Shown: positions 1 to 13,631, numbered from the stretch's first letter. The stretch: DNA of 60,000 nt from Takakia lepidozioides (GCA_030704615.1 CM060732.1:4466001-4526000), one strand, 5' to 3'. Program-made: numbers and translations. The notes: generated from the sequence alone by a model not told the origin.

Positions 1-2129
1 CATAGATGAGGTTGTTGCACAGGCAGGGGGCCCCACCCACACGAAAAAGAAGAAGAGGGCGAAGCAGATGCAATCCCCAGCACAAGGGCCAGTGGCGGTT
101 GCGGAGGGGGGAGTCAACAGAACACCCACCAAACAGGACGAGGGAGTGAGTTCCTCGGCAGCTCATGTGGTCGACCTCTAGGCGTCCTCGGCAGCCACGC
201 CATCCAAAAAACAGAAGGCCCGAGAGAGGGCAAAAGAGATGTCCAGAGAGAAGGGTAGAGAGAAGGCAAGGACACCCGAAACAGCCACTGAGACAGTTGC
301 TGCCACTAAGACGGCCAAGAGAGCCAATCAGACACCTGCTCCCACATTGCCAGTTACACCAATGCATAGGGGAGCACAACGACAAATTGCAAACAAGGTG
401 GAGACTGAGGGAGGGGAGAAATCACCACACATACCATGGCATGGGGCAGGTGGAGGGGGAGACGCCCTTGCCACACAACAAAGCCACCACGAGCTTCAGG
501 CGGTGCATGTCGCAGATGAGGAGGAGAGGGGCCTTTCCAACCAGGATGACATCCTCCCCGAGATCCCCAAGGCCCAAACCCGGAGCATTCAGGCTGGGTT
601 TGGTAGTCTTGGTGGGCTTGGCTTCCAAAGAATCCCTTTGCCACAGACCTCATGTCGGAGGCCGATATGAAGTTGGCCGCTGCCAAGATGTTGGAGGCAA
701 CCCACATCAACATTGGCAGGGTGCTGGGAGGCATGGTATACCTTGCAAAGCTACGGATTCCTCTCTGCCGCATGATATACTTGCAGGTGGTCAAACCTGC
801 CTTCTTCGGTGATATCGACAAGCTCAAATTCTCTTTCCGGGATGGGTATCGCATGGGGTCTGCCTCCTTCTATGTCTCCACTGAGAACGATCACGGAGCT
901 TGCCGTGTACACAATTCGGAGGATCTCGCCAGTTGGGGCCCCCATTGACAAACGCAAAAACATCGAGTTCGAGAAACTGATTGCTAATGATCCCCTTTTC
1001 TAGCACTTCTCCGGAAAAATATTTTACGCGTGGGACGGGAACCATCGGCTTGCCGCATGGATGGAGCACAATATAGCCCAAGTACACCGATGACCTCGAT
1101 TGGCATTACGTCGTGGAGTGTGTTGTGCTCAAGGTGGTGGGGCCGGCAGATCGTAGTCTTCTCAAAGCTGCTATGGTGGACATAAACTCGTAAGTAAAAG
1201 TGCTCCTTGCACTAGAACTAGCAATTTCGAACACTCATTTTGTTGGCAATCCCCTCATATGTCGGAAATGTAGCATTGCAGGGTCACGGAGACTACCTTC
1301 ATTGCCACCAACTTATCCCACATGCTCATCCGAGTGAAGGATGTCGGGAGGCAGCTGGTGCCGTACTTTGCCAATTCTCTTAGTGCCGATCTCATGCGTA
1401 AGTCCGAGGCAAATGCTGACAGAACCTGGTACAGGCTGAGCATGGACGCCATGGTGGACTACATCTTTCGGGTATTGCGTTATGCTCTCTTCATTTCTTC
1501 ATTTCTCGCTGTGGAATTCTCCGACCATCCTTTCTAATTGTTATTTGCTTTGATGACAAGGCAAAGGCTCGCATCAAGTACAAGTCCTGGATGGTGAAGT
1601 ACGTGGCAATTGCTGATCCCGCCCTTGGTGACGACTTTCTTGTGGAGGTAGGCAAGCACTACTCCCGTGCTCTTAAGCCCACAATGACACTCGAGAAGCT
1701 GCATCGTCTAGCCACATCGTGTGTGGATGCAACTGAGAAGGTTAGACTTTCTTAACCAACTTTTCTTCTTGTTGCAACAATGTGTTCCCATGGTCTCTTT
1801 CGCTTTCTAATATCCACATTGGTTGGGAATCTGGAATGGGTCCCAGAGTACAAGGGACATGGAGCTTCCCAAAACCTGAGAAACTGTCCGACCCCACATT
1901 CGACCTCTGGATGAACCGCATAACATGGTGGTTTCAGGTACTTTTGAGGCTTCTTTTGGTGCTTCTCCTCTTGTATCATGTACATTTCCGGTATTTCTTC
2001 AAGAATGTTGTCTGATGAAGACTGCCTGCAGGTCACCACAAATGCGCAAGAGCAGCTCGACACCCAAGCACATCAGTTCAAGTTGGAGATTGCGCCAATA
2101 GCAGAGAGCCTCAGCGACTACGTCACGAG
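1..2129 (+). pseudogene. Decayed multi-exon gene of unknown function, 3' part
   Basis: I do not recognise the family. A Lys/Ala/Thr-rich low-complexity N-terminal part (about 2-650) runs into a conserved-looking region with the string YAWDGNHRLAAWM near 1030-1070, then clean spliced exons. Exon to 1189 (donor GTAAGT), exon 1282-1471 and exon 1561-1740 keep phase across their introns. Further probable exons end at 1937 (GT donor) and run 2032-2129. The first part is broken. There are in-frame TAG codons at 178-180 and 1001-1003, each at a place where CAG would fit, and the reading frame shifts near 640, 880 and 1090. The DGNHR string recalls ParB-like domains, but nothing else supports that link. 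The 5' end lies outside the window. It could be a living gene with unrecognised small introns, but two stops plus three shifts favour a pseudogene or a captured gene fragment. Confidence 0.5.
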
Positions 2130-2299
2130 GTACTTTCTACTTTTCAAAACCGATCTATTCTATCGAGGGATGTCGCATGCCCGGAGGAGCCACGAGTTCA
2201 CCGATCAGCCGAACGCGGACAAAGCGGCAATGCCTCTACAGGTAACCTACTGTGCTTTTCTTTGTTTTATGGCCATTACAGTCCGACCCCAAAAGTGGA

Positions 2300-2770
2300 T
2301 CTATGGCGCCAGATACCCAGTTTTTGGGCCCAAAAATGGCTGTCCCTAGAAGTCTGGGCCCAAAATGTGGAAATATGGCGCCGAATTTCTAGTTAGCGTT
2401 CTAGAAATGGCTAAGTCCCTGAGCGGCTGGCACCGAAACTGGGAAAAATGGCGCCGAATTCCCAGTTTCATGCCCTACCGCTCCAGGGACTTGGCCATTT
2501 CTGGGCCCTGGTCCAGGAAATTCGGCGCCGTTTTTCCTGTTTCGGAGGCAATGGCTTAGGGGACAGTTATTTTGGGCCCCAAATCTGGAAAAATGGGGCA
2601 TGAAACTGGAAATTTCGGCGCCATTTTTCCAGTTTCGGAGCCAGCCGCTCAGCGACTTAGGCATTTCTAGGCCCTGGTTCAGGAGATTCGGCACCGTTTT
2701 TCCAGGTTTTGGAGCCAGCTGCTCAGGGACTTGGCCATTTCTGGACCGCTAATTGGAAATTTGGCGCCAT
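2300..2770. repeat. Tandem/inverted repeat with GGCGCC every ~73 bp
   Basis: GGCGCC (or GGCACC once) begins at 2305, 2377, 2450, 2524, 2617, 2690 and 2763. The spacing is 72-74 bp apart from one step of 93. Around each core are AT-rich flanks such as GAAACTGG and CCAGTTTC, and phrases like CTCAGCGACTTAGG recur, so units face both ways. No coding potential is seen. Confidence 0.75.
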
Positions 2771-4051
2771 TCATTTGTCTTTTGGTACACATGATCATAA
2801 ATGTATGTGCTCCACAGCACAGGTCCCCTTAGTTACAATTGGAATACAGGTTGATAACTGTCTGCAAATCCAAGATCTTGCATCCATTGAGAACATACAC
2901 ATATTAAAAACTTGTGAGTATTCTAATACTATGGAACCAGCTGGTATGGAATGGTAAAAATATTTCAATACCAGGACCCAGCCAGTGTACCCGCCCAACA
3001 CTGGTCGGTACTAATAATGAAAAACTTCACAATGCAAGTGTCTTTCTTTTATCCTGATATCATGGGTGTGCCTGTTATATGGTGCTGTTGTCTCCAAACA
3101 AATGTACAGCAACAGTACAACTTAAGGTCCAAGTCTTCAGAAAATACAGCACAGGAATCTAGCTTCTCTCTCATTCAGCTTGTTGTATGTTTTATATTCC
3201 ATGTCCAAGTCCTAGAAACATTAGCCCCAAGGTTCACATGGCGTCAGTGGCTAATACAAGCCATTTGCATCCTTGATATTCCCAGGTATTGTCCCAGATG
3301 TTAGGACACAATTCAGGCTTCCATGATTGACAACATTGACATCTTTTCCACAAATGAACACATAACCCCATTGACCTGGTGCGGGCCCTATGCCTTCTCA
3401 TCTCTTTTCCCAGAGCTGGCCATCAAGATCTCAATCAAGCAGTCTTCTGTTGGCTTCTCCAAAATGCCATAAAAATTATTATCAAAACTTGCCTCCATCA
3501 GACCTAGACGAAAAGTTGTTACAAGGCTAGAAAGGATCACAATGCCTCAGTTTCATTGTGTCTCCATATATTGCACCTCCTAGGATCGATGCAAAGCTAA
3601 ACGAAAGGAAGTAATTCCCGAGATGCTACCTGTATATGCCAATCACAACTTTGAGCACCTCACCTACATCAACTATACACCTGTGAAGATAGTGGACTTC
3701 AAGTAACATGCTACTGACTCACCTTTTTCATGACCAAATACCTGCAGAGGTGATAATCTGGCAGAGGAAAGAAGAACATGAGGCTGCTCTTGTGGATGTG
3801 AGAGTTCATCAGAGAGATGTCAGAACCACACTATTTTCTGTCTTGCTACTCTGACCTCACACAAACAAAAGACACAGGGACGGAGACAGATAGGGGACAA
3901 AAAGGTGGGCATTGGGCTAGAGTGTTTGAGGTTTAGGAGACAACTTTCCATCTTATGTTGACAAGCTTACAGACTTAAAAGCTTGGCCCAAATACTTTCA
4001 GGGCTTGACCCTTTGGGTCCTGCCAGTGCTCCAAACAGTAGACCATGACGC
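2771..4051. other. Intergenic sequence downstream of GPN3
   Basis: I see no exon with supporting homology or splice sites on either strand. The part next to 4051 must contain the GPN3 3' untranslated region, but no clear polyadenylation signal stands out. Confidence 0.4.
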
Positions 4052-7000
4052 TCACTCCACATCCTCCTCAGCTGGGTCATGATCCCTTATCTTCGGCTCT
4101 GCGTCCTCTCCAAACTGGATGGCATTGTCTATGTGTGAAAGCACATACTGGATGCTGCATTCAATCCACAGCACACATAGCCTTAGGAACCTACCTCAAG
4201 AAAACCACATCTATTTTAATAGTGGAGGAAAAGTTCCAGGATCAACTTTGAAGTAAGCAATCCAAAGGTGAAAATGAACGAGAGAAACACAACGTTCCTG
4301 CAACTAGAAAGTTCATTTGGAATCTCAAATGGATGAAGCTGCTCTACAAGAAAAAGCAAGAATGGAGCATAATGCAAACCTCTCTTCACTTCTGATATCC
4401 AGTGGTAAAAAATTGACCATGCTGTAATCATCCACCTGCATAACCCGGAAAAGCACCAACAAGGTTTACATTGAACAGCACTTCAAGAGCAGACTACATG
4501 TGTACTGGGAAATGGCCAAATCATTCCGTATTAGTTCAGGCACCCACCAGTCCTAAATGCTTCAAGGATTTCTTACACCGTAGGCTTATGCTTCCACTCA
4601 AACACATAATTGAAGAGTACTGTCGATATACCATGTGGTCCTGGGCTCAAATCCACTTATAACCTGTGTTCGAGGTTACATTATAATGTTCACCAAAGGG
4701 AGGGTGTGAGATACTCAAGAGGATTCCTAGCAGGAAGAGATCAGGTAACCAATAGACTTTGGTTGCACTGTAAGGAGCCATTACAAACACCATTCTTCGA
4801 GCAGGAGGTAGAGCTAACAGGCCAAGGCAGTACTATGAATAATTGTGGTACTTCTATAGCACTTCCCAAAAAACACTAAAACACACCAGGCAACTGAGGT
4901 GAACACAATTAAGTGAAATAAGTACGGGCGTACAAGTTCAGCCAGAGCCTGATTGAGGTGAGCAAAGTGTGGCGCCCATTGCCGATTTAAATCTGCCAGT
5001 AATAACCTTCCATCCGGATCCAAAAACCTAGCCTCCACAGAGTGCCAACTCTCAGCATGAGAAGTTCTCAAACTCAGAAGTAGAAATTGAGGGACGAAAG
5101 ACGGGATGGATTCCATCAAACCCACAGATGAATGGCCATGCAAAAGGTACAGCAGTGCCATCCAACCCATACATACTTTCCAGTTATATGAAAGCACCAC
5201 CGATGGCCCCACCATGGGTATCTTTGGAAAGAGAGCAAAACAGGAGATGGGAAATGGGACTTCACTTGTCAATGTCACGCTTGCTGGGAAGGAGGTCGAT
5301 TTTGGTAAGGATATTAATATGCGGTAGTTCCAGCTGCACCATGGCTGACAGTGAAGCCAGACATCCACTAATATACTTGGTTACATCTGACACAAACTAC
5401 ACACCAGACAGCCAATCAGGAAGACATTTTTTGACCTCCATTGTTTTGCATGTCTCTTGAGCAACTGGATTTTAACCAGTTCGAGATAGTCCATATTCCA
5501 TCTGATAGTTTATTTGGATGAACAAAAGAATAATGGTGACCTTTAAGAGGTAGGAGAATTCATTTAATCCTCCACAACAGAGCTTGCCTCACAAGCATCT
5601 GCAACAGCTCCCACAAATGATCACAAATGACAAGCATCTGAAGACCGATGAATGGTACATCCAAATGTGACAAGCTCTTGTCCAGCCTCTTGGTGGCAGG
5701 AGGAATCAGTGCACATGTACACACATGAAAACAAGATGTAACATAGCACAACTGGTTCCCATGGTACCCTCAAATCTGCTAAGTTAATGAACAGCTACTG
5801 GGACAGGTGTAAGAACCTGCAATATCAATTGAACTTTTCACTAGTACACCTGACATAGCAGTAATGCAGTAGCTAAGAAAGAGATACACAAGGGACTCCA
5901 GAATTAAAACCTGGGAGTCAAGCATGTAGACAGCACACACATTGAAGTCCCATGTTTTGAGCTGGTCCGCAAAGGTGCGCAAGACTGGGATATGTGAATA
6001 CAGCTCGATCTGCCCTGCACCCCTCAACCCCACTCCCAAGGTGAGGCATGATCTTCTCATGCCCTCTTCCTACCTCTTCCTAACTGGAAGTGTGGGTTTG
6101 CCTGGCATCCCCTCCAGTCGTGCTGACTATATCAAGGAGATTCAAGGAGGTTCGGAGAACACCTTGGGCATCTCACATGGTGGCTCAACCAAGGAGATGA
6201 TCCGAGTTCATCCAACATTTGACTGTATCTAGGAGGTTTGGAGAACACCTTGGGCATCCCACATGGTGGCTCAACCAAGGAGGTGATCTGAGTTCATCCA
6301 ACAAAAAAGTATGCTGAGATGTTGTTGGAAAAATGTTAAACCAAGACCTGGGCAGTCAAAGATTAAGTAGTCATCATCTATGTAGTCCTCCAGTTGCTCT
6401 GCCAGCCAGTCCTCCAGATTCTCTTCCAAGTATCTTTCCACTTGGTCAAGGTGTGAATCTTTCTTCTCGACACACCCACATCCCCAGCCTTGAAAGTCCC
6501 ACAAGCCAATCGACTACCTATAAACCTCCCCTGCAAATGAGAGGGACAGACACTGGGGACTAGACGAAGAAAACAAGTCAGGCAGAAACAAAAAGCAAAT
6601 GACATCAAGGATATAGTTTTCCACAGTTAAAGAAAGGAGCCCATCCTCCCAATGGGATCACATCCATTTACTTAAGAGGACAGGCACTTCCTGCATGTGA
6701 AGATTTTACTGAGGTAGTCCTACTCCTAGTTTGGTACATCCAACCAGCCATTGGTAGGACAAATTTTACAATGTAACCCCCTGTGGCTGAGCTGAATGTA
6801 GTGGGAACCTCCAACATAGGCCCCTGCCCATTTCCACTCTGGACCACCTTCAAGTTGCCAGTGTGCGTGAACCACTCGATATACACTGTAGGCTACAATT
6901 CAACAACTCGGTCATAGTTGATAGCATAAATATGTCTCCCAATTCGCCATCTAGAAAATGGAAAATGAAAGGATACTCCATGCAATATATAAGGCCACCA

Positions 7001-9255
7001 TTTGGCCCCAGCTTCAACTCCTCCATCACATCTTCCAAAGAAATGAGCTCCCGGATATCTGAAAGTGTCCGACATAGACCACAGCCAACTGCAAGTTAAT
7101 CTAAACTAAAGGTACCTCAGATTGCCCTTCATGGATAAGCTCTTTGCGAAGGTAATGTACTCCCCTAGGACTCCAGGAAAGAGACTTAGCACCCACAGTT
7201 TGTTTTTTCATGAAGACTCATGGAATCGTCATGGAGTCAATGACTGACAGCTCTCACACTACTATTAAGGCCCAAAATATCACTCCCTCACAGTAAATCA
7301 GCACCTAATGGACCTCAAAGAAAACCAGTTCCCTTCCCATCTGGAGAAATCTTCATGTATGTGACACAAATCCACAAAGCTGTCCGCAGAAAAAAAGAAA
7401 TGATTCATTCTTACCAACAGCTACTGGATACTCAAATTGATCAGCAGCAGGGTCCAAGTTGACCACATGGACACTGCGACCAATGCTCTGACAATGCTGA
7501 TGGACATTACAGCAATATGTCGACTGCACCCCGCCCCATTACATTGTTAACAGTCAGGCAAGATCATTCACACAAATGTAAAATTCTCCTTCCACTTCTA
7601 TAGCTAAAAAGAACAATAGCAGGATCAATCAACACTCCAAAGATGACTCACAACAATGAAAAACCTCCCAGAGCACAGAAGCAATGCATCAAATGCTACC
7701 AGCCACTCTACGGCAAGCGGGCAAACAAGAAACGAAGTTGGAAACTGCAAGCTGGCCTTGTAAGAGTGCCACTCCCAATGGCCATCAGGATGGATAAATT
7801 GCTGTAGATACTTCCGCCATGGAGGTAGATGAGGTAGACAAAGGAAGGGGAATACCCTCCCCTGCAAATATTGGCTATTGCATACACTTGTAGGTGTAGT
7901 CCCTGCAGGATCCTCACACTCCAAGAGTGGGGTTTGAATCCACTAGGTTTAAAAAGTCAGCTCAAGTTGCTATGGTCCTACACCAGCAACTTAAAAAAAT
8001 TAGGTGCGGTCATAGTTGATTTTGAAAGCACCACAGTCACAACCCCCATAATAGGATATATCTAAGAAGTTTGCCGTAGATAACAGCACTGCTACTGTAG
8101 CCATCTACCCCACCTGTTGCCACACATGTGAGAGTGTATCTGTGTGGTGTGCCTGAGCAAGAGAGACTGACACTTGAACGTATTGACTTCTGAAATATGA
8201 CTGACTGCACCACATGTGCTTCTACTATCCTATACACAGGCGTTTCTTTGCACCACTTAAATGACATATTTTCCCTCACTGGAGCTGGCAACAGCCACTC
8301 TTGCAATTACTATCACCAGTAGTTTCACATGATTATAGTTGTAACCACTTGCATTCATGAAGATTGCTTGCCTGCGTGACTAAAGTGGTATGCAGCTCGT
8401 AGGGGGATGTGGAATCAATCAGAGCCAGATAAAAAAGCAAACAAGGGCAAGCTGACGTCTTTCTAAATTCTCTTGACTCATGTTGTCAGCAAGGTTCTGG
8501 GAACTGCTTGAATACCTCCCTGACAGCATTTACCAAACTTTCTATCTTAATACAATAAATCAAACAAGAGCACTATGTGTGCCCAGGTTTGGACGAGCAA
8601 ATTTCGGATTTTTTTCCAGGAAACTCTCCTTCGCATTGCTGTGGACAGAAATTATTGTCGAAATTTGGTCATCCCACTCACCATGGTCCACATGTGTCAA
8701 GAGTCACTATAAAGATGCAACGATCACAACCGGAGTTTCTGAATAGACAAAACCTGGACAACCAGAGTAGACTACACTTTGTATCATCCTTCACCAACAG
8801 GTACTATGCAATGTTAAGCAACGGTCCAAGATCTCATCTGCATTAGCCTCTCCTAGTCATACTCTGTGCCCTAAGTCACTGCGGACTATTGCGCGAGTAA
8901 ACATTTCCATAATTGAAGTACGCTGTTTGGATTCTTCACGGTGATTGAAGCCAAGGCAGAACCCTACGTAACTTATCAACTTTCTTCGTTGACATTTTCC
9001 ATCAACGCGAGCAATACCCAATCACCTTACTGGCTGTTGACAGCTTAGAGGATCTTTCTTAGAAACACAACACTTTCTACGTGACACATGTTAACAACTT
9101 CCACAAACCATCGTTCATTTATACATACAAATGACATAAACAGATGATTCAAGAAGATAAAAAATACTAGGACGAAGATAATATAATAGAGCTTGAGACG
9201 CACTCACCTTGCCGCTGCCGGCGGGGCCAATCACAAGCTGTGCATATCGAGGCAT
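4052..9255 (-). CDS. GPN3: GPN-loop GTPase 3, nine exons
   Basis: Exons on the minus strand, in order: 9208-9255, 7415-7523, 6977-7058, 6348-6433, 5911-6014, 5266-5396, 4934-5048, 4380-4435, 4052-4154. All phases join exactly and give 834 bp, that is 277 aa plus TGA, close to the family's ~280 aa. The start [16 protein letters not shown] is the family's typical N-terminus and holds the P-loop (G1), with Ser17 opening exon 2. VVNLDPAA lies in exon 2, the hallmark loop GPNGG in exon 3, DCPGQIEL (G3) spans exons 4-5, NILTKID (G4) is in exon 6 and DDYSMVNF in exon 8. The C-terminus is acidic. GPN GTPases act in the cytoplasm in assembly and nuclear import of RNA polymerase II. Intron 1 (7524-9207) is the longest, 1.7 kb. 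The gene is divergently paired with ARPC5. No lesions were seen and it looks functional. Confidence 0.95.
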
Positions 9256-9722
9256 GGCACCAAGCCGTTTCCCCGGTGCTCTCAACAATCCTGCTCAACT
9301 AAAGAAAAGAACCAGAACTCTTTGCACAACTGGGAAGGCTGTTAGCAATCCGACGAGCACATATGCAGATGTCCAGATACATCCGTGGAATACTAGCTGT
9401 CCCCAAGTGTAGGAGAGGGGACGAGCCATAACCCGACTCTGTACGTATCCTCAAATTCGAATCAGAGGCATGCGATGCGATGTAGGTAGTCACTGCGACA
9501 GCATGTTTTGTTCGTCGTACAGTGCATGTTGTGCGTGCTAAAATAGTCTCTGCCATTCAACACTCAAATACGCGCGAGGGAGAAGGATAGGGTTTTCCAG
9601 GCTTAGGGATTCGAATCAGCTACTGCAGATTGCATCCATCCATCATTCATCCAAGGACCAAGGAGAGAAGCTAGGGCAACCCTGTCACACAATCTCATCA
9701 GTTTGATCGTGTTGGTTGGACG
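9256..9722. promoter_or_regulatory. Shared divergent promoter region GPN3 / ARPC5
   Basis: Only 467 bp separate the start codons of GPN3 (minus) and ARPC5 (plus), so both 5' untranslated regions and core promoters must lie here. I see no convincing TATA box. Coordinate or bidirectional transcription is inferred from the layout alone. Confidence 0.7.
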
Positions 9723-12700
9723 ATGGCAGATGATGAAGATGCAGGGTCGAGCACGCAGGATGCTGATACCTTCGTAGAGACAGAGAGTCCTGAGTTGATC
9801 ATCGCTCGTATTGAAAATAAATCGCGCCAGGTTGAGCGCCTTCTTAGATTGTAAGTCCCGCCAGTTTTTAATTCCGTTTGATCCACTAACTATTTGCTGA
9901 TCAACCTTCTCCTAAACTTGTTTCCTTTCTACAAGGCGATTGCGGATCTGGCTTGGTTGAACTCGCCTCTCTCAGAGTCGAAATTTTGTACAGCAGAGTG
10001 ATTTTATTTCTAGCATGGACACATTTTTTGTAAGTACGCAAAGAGCTGCACATAACTTGAGACCTTTCAAAAAAACGAGCTGTTAACAGCTCATGCTAAG
10101 TAGGAACTCCAGTGGCATGGCTTCGCACAACTTCGAAGGAAAGTAAATGATCAGATTGCGACTACATACCTGACTCATAATTTTGGAGAAAGCTAAAATG
10201 AAGTGTACTGTAGACGTCTCGCAGCGAGTAGTGTAGGTAGCATATTTGTCCCAGTCTCCCTAAATGGGGTTTTTAGGGATGTGTAAGATAAGTGGAGCAT
10301 GGCATGCAGGTCGATTAGGCTTTAGGCCTGATCGGGGACGTGATCGTTTTTCCTTCAGCCATGGGAGGGAGAGGAGCCGAAACTCACTTTTTGTGTTCTA
10401 CCAGACTTCAACAAATCCTATTGTATGGTCTTGGACTTTCTTTCAGCCTTTGGGCATTTTTGGCCTGGAAACCTTCACTCTGTGTCTCTTTGAACTGCAT
10501 CTTTGTACCCAATGTTTTGAAAGATGTAAAATGTGGCTAGTAATCTAAAATCTATTTCTTAATAAATCTTCGTCAATGCAACATAGATCTGGTAGGAGCT
10601 CGGGGCTGCTCTCTGTTGTGCATCCTTTTTAATGTGTAAATTAGCTTCTTGAAGACATGGAAGCCAAATGCTTTCTTCAGGATAGGTCTAGGTGACAGAA
10701 AGGAGTGCGAAGATGTGTACTTCAATATATGGATACTCGAAAGCCAATTTGACGAAGAGCACTGTTATAGTATGTTATTAACAGTGGGTGCTTCTTGGTC
10801 CCTAGGATTTGAATTCCCTGGGTATCTGGGTGGCTCCCATTTTGTGTTGTCGAAACAGCAATATGTAGGCCCTGTCCACGTTCTTTCTCTGCAAGGGGAT
10901 TTGACTTGATAGGGACAAGATCTATGATGCTTGATATCCTTTTACAAGTCTTGAAATATATGGGAAGGCACTTCCATTTCCATAAGGATAGCCTCAAAAT
11001 CAGAGCCTAGTTCCTCAAACTGATTATTACAGCTTCCACCAAACCCAGTCGCATGTATGTCAACTAAGGATTTTTAAGTTCAGGTGGTTGTAGCAGTTGG
11101 CAGAAATGGAAGATGATTTACTTGACTGTTTGATTCTATCCCTTAGAGGCAGAAACTCTAAATCCTAATCCTAAAACGTGTCAAAAGGTGAAGTTATGAT
11201 AGAATGCCATCAGTGAGAACTTCAAGTTCTTGACTACTCGATTTGAGGTCTCCTCGAGAGGTCAAGTGGATGATTAGCGTGACCATACATAAGATGCTTC
11301 AAGAATGAACAAGATGAAGTGCAGCACAAATTGACCCTGGGCTTCTTCACAGGTATAAACACATTCGGTTCAAGGACTACCAAATCCCAGGTTGGGCATT
11401 AAGCAGCACTCAGCTGAAGCTAAAACTGAGAATGGGTGCCTGCCTGTGTGCCATAAGTTTACTCATTTGGGAAAAGAGAACCCGCATGTCCCATCTGTGG
11501 GCTTAATGTTGAGGATAGCAAAGTCTTTCTGAATGGGCTCTATTCTGAATGAGAAGCCCTCTTTGAATCAAACAGACTCTCACTCAACCTCTATTTTGAT
11601 TAGTTCGAGAAGCTGGTGGCGACTGTGCAAACTGTGACCCTCCTTTCGTTCGAATTCTGGGGTGAGTAGTAGCTTGGAATTGACACTTTGATAAAGAGCT
11701 TTCTTGAGAACACTAGAAGACCAGAAAAGATACACTGGAGAGAGCCTTCCGCAATGGTAGTTGGCACCCCTCCCCCTGCCTTCCACCTCCACACTGTCCT
11801 TCTCTTCTGTCCTCGATCCAAACATCTCTGGCCACTTTGAGTATGACAGCATTATTTTTTACCTGATGATTTGTGCAGACCACAGTATGGAGAGGCATTG
11901 GAAACAGCATTGCAAGATGCCCCCATGCGAACCAGGGATGAGCGGTGCAAAGTAGGGTCTTTCTGCTCGTATGTGTGCTCCCTCTTAGGGTTGGACTTGG
12001 TGGCTCAACGATAGTGCTTAAGTTGGCATGTAAAATCTTTATCGAGTCTCTCAAGAACCACAGCTTTTGGGTCTTACTTGTTGCAAGGATGGTGTGTTGA
12101 TGTTTTAAAACTTTGTAAGAGAGGTCTTTACTGTGGTTGACACCTGAATAGTAACAAGGGAACAAGTCTTAGGCTGGAATGGTTTTTGGAGGCTTAAGAT
12201 GAAGTAGGTGAGGCACTTAGCAAGCTAGGTTTGGTGGGTGCAGTCAGCAAACTGGATCTTGGTGCACCGTGTGTTGATGGCATCCAAGGATGGGGATGCG
12301 TTGCTGGCCACCTTGAATCCTGACTATTACGACATCCTTATGAAGTAAGTCCTTCTGTCATTGAAACGCATCCAAGAAACTATGGTGACAAAGTTTGCTA
12401 TGCAAGGGCTAATCTGTTTGATAGTGGAGCGGTACATGCCAGGTAGATTTGAAGGTCCTGGGAAGCCTTGGAAACTTTTGGGAGAGATAGGCAGCAAGAC
12501 ATAGATAGTCGTAGAGCCAGGCTGCAACTCAGAAATATGTTCAGCTCCAACTGACATCCCTGGCATTGACATTCCCAAATGTTGCCACACAACTTTTCAG
12601 GGTCTAAGCAAATTATTTTCTTGGCTCGTCACCTAGTTTGTGCTTAGCTTGTGAAGAAGAGACTGCCCCCTAGAAATCTCTAAGTGAAGATTTAGGGCAA

Positions 12701-13341
12701 ACTAACTGCTGTGCATGGAGCTTGGTTACTAGCTACAAATACTTCCATGCTTTGGGGGAAACTGGGTCTGCAGTCACCTTCAGGATTACAGAAGTGACAG
12801 TAGGCGATTAACACACTTTCAGTGTGTGAAAAACAGAAAAAAGAATTTAATTGAATCAGAGGTGCTCCTTTGTTGGATTTCTGCATGATTATGGAGCCCT
12901 TCACTCCACATGGGCCTGGAGATACCATTCATGAATGCAGAGCACCTTAACTAGTTTAGATTTAGATTTGGAAGTCTGGTTCCAGTTGCGTACCCATGCA
13001 GTTGTACGGTCCTACCCAATGTCCCCACCATTTGCTTACCCAGCCATTTGGTATAGGCCTATGTTGCACCCAGGATACCATCTATGTGCCCTAACCATTG
13101 GGTTATCTGCTGGGAGCTACAAAAACCGGAGTAAACAAATTGATGATCAATGCAAGAATTACACAGATATATGTTGCTGAGGTGAGTTTCTGGGGTTTGT
13201 GCCAGGTATCTGTATCGGGGGTTAGCAACAGGAGACAGGATCACATGTGACCTGTGCTTGAAGCTTCATGAAAAATTGACCGAGAAGGCTGGCATGGGTT
13301 GTATCATGCGTGCTCTCTCTGATACACGGAACACTGTATAA
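9723..13341 (+). CDS. ARPC5: Actin-related protein 2/3 complex subunit 5, four exons
   Basis: Exons 9723-9850, 11879-11951, 12244-12344 and 13206-13341 (TAA 13339-13341) join in phase to 438 bp, 145 aa, matching the small size of ARPC5/p16. Donors are GTAAGT, GTAGGG and GTAAGT, and the acceptors end in CAG. The acidic N-terminus leads to IIARIENKSRQVERLLRL, then ALETALQDAP and TRDERCK, then NWILVHRVLMA. Next come DYYDILMKYLYRGL, CDLCLKLHEKLTEKAG and the C-terminal ALSDTRNTV, the classic end of plant ARPC5. The protein is a subunit of the Arp2/3 complex that nucleates branched actin filaments in the cytoplasm. Intron 1 is about 2.0 kb. The start is the first ATG giving the acidic N-terminus. 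No lesions are seen. Confidence 0.95.
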
Positions 13342-13631
13342 CTGTTGTTGTGCAGTCATTTTGTGTCTCTCAAATTTTTAATTTTGGTTTGTGACTCTTG
13401 GAGTAATCGTTTAGTATGTCTTGCCAATGTGGTTACTTTATTGTTCATCTGCACAATCTTTGAGTCTTTTCTGCAGTTGCTGTATTAAGGGCTGAACAAG
13501 TTTCATGACAGGCAGTAGGTCTACAGCTTGTTTAGCAACTTAGGGGCCCGACCAGATGATAGTGTAGCAGCCATGCCAAAGTCAGCATAGCTGCTTGCTA
13601 GCAAGTCTGCTAAGGGTCAGCCGCACCTGCA

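Noticed and set aside
354-854. 166-codon minus-strand frame
   Set aside because: It lies opposite the better-supported spliced plus-strand gene and shows no domain.
7880-7955. Possible tRNA or SINE (GGGTTTGAATCCACTAG resembling a B box) within GPN3 intron 1
   Set aside because: Only the T-arm-like part is present. No cloverleaf, A box at the right distance or A-rich tail could be found.
10264-10548. Plus-strand frames of 66-94 codons
   Set aside because: They lie inside ARPC5 intron 1 and lack homology or splice support.
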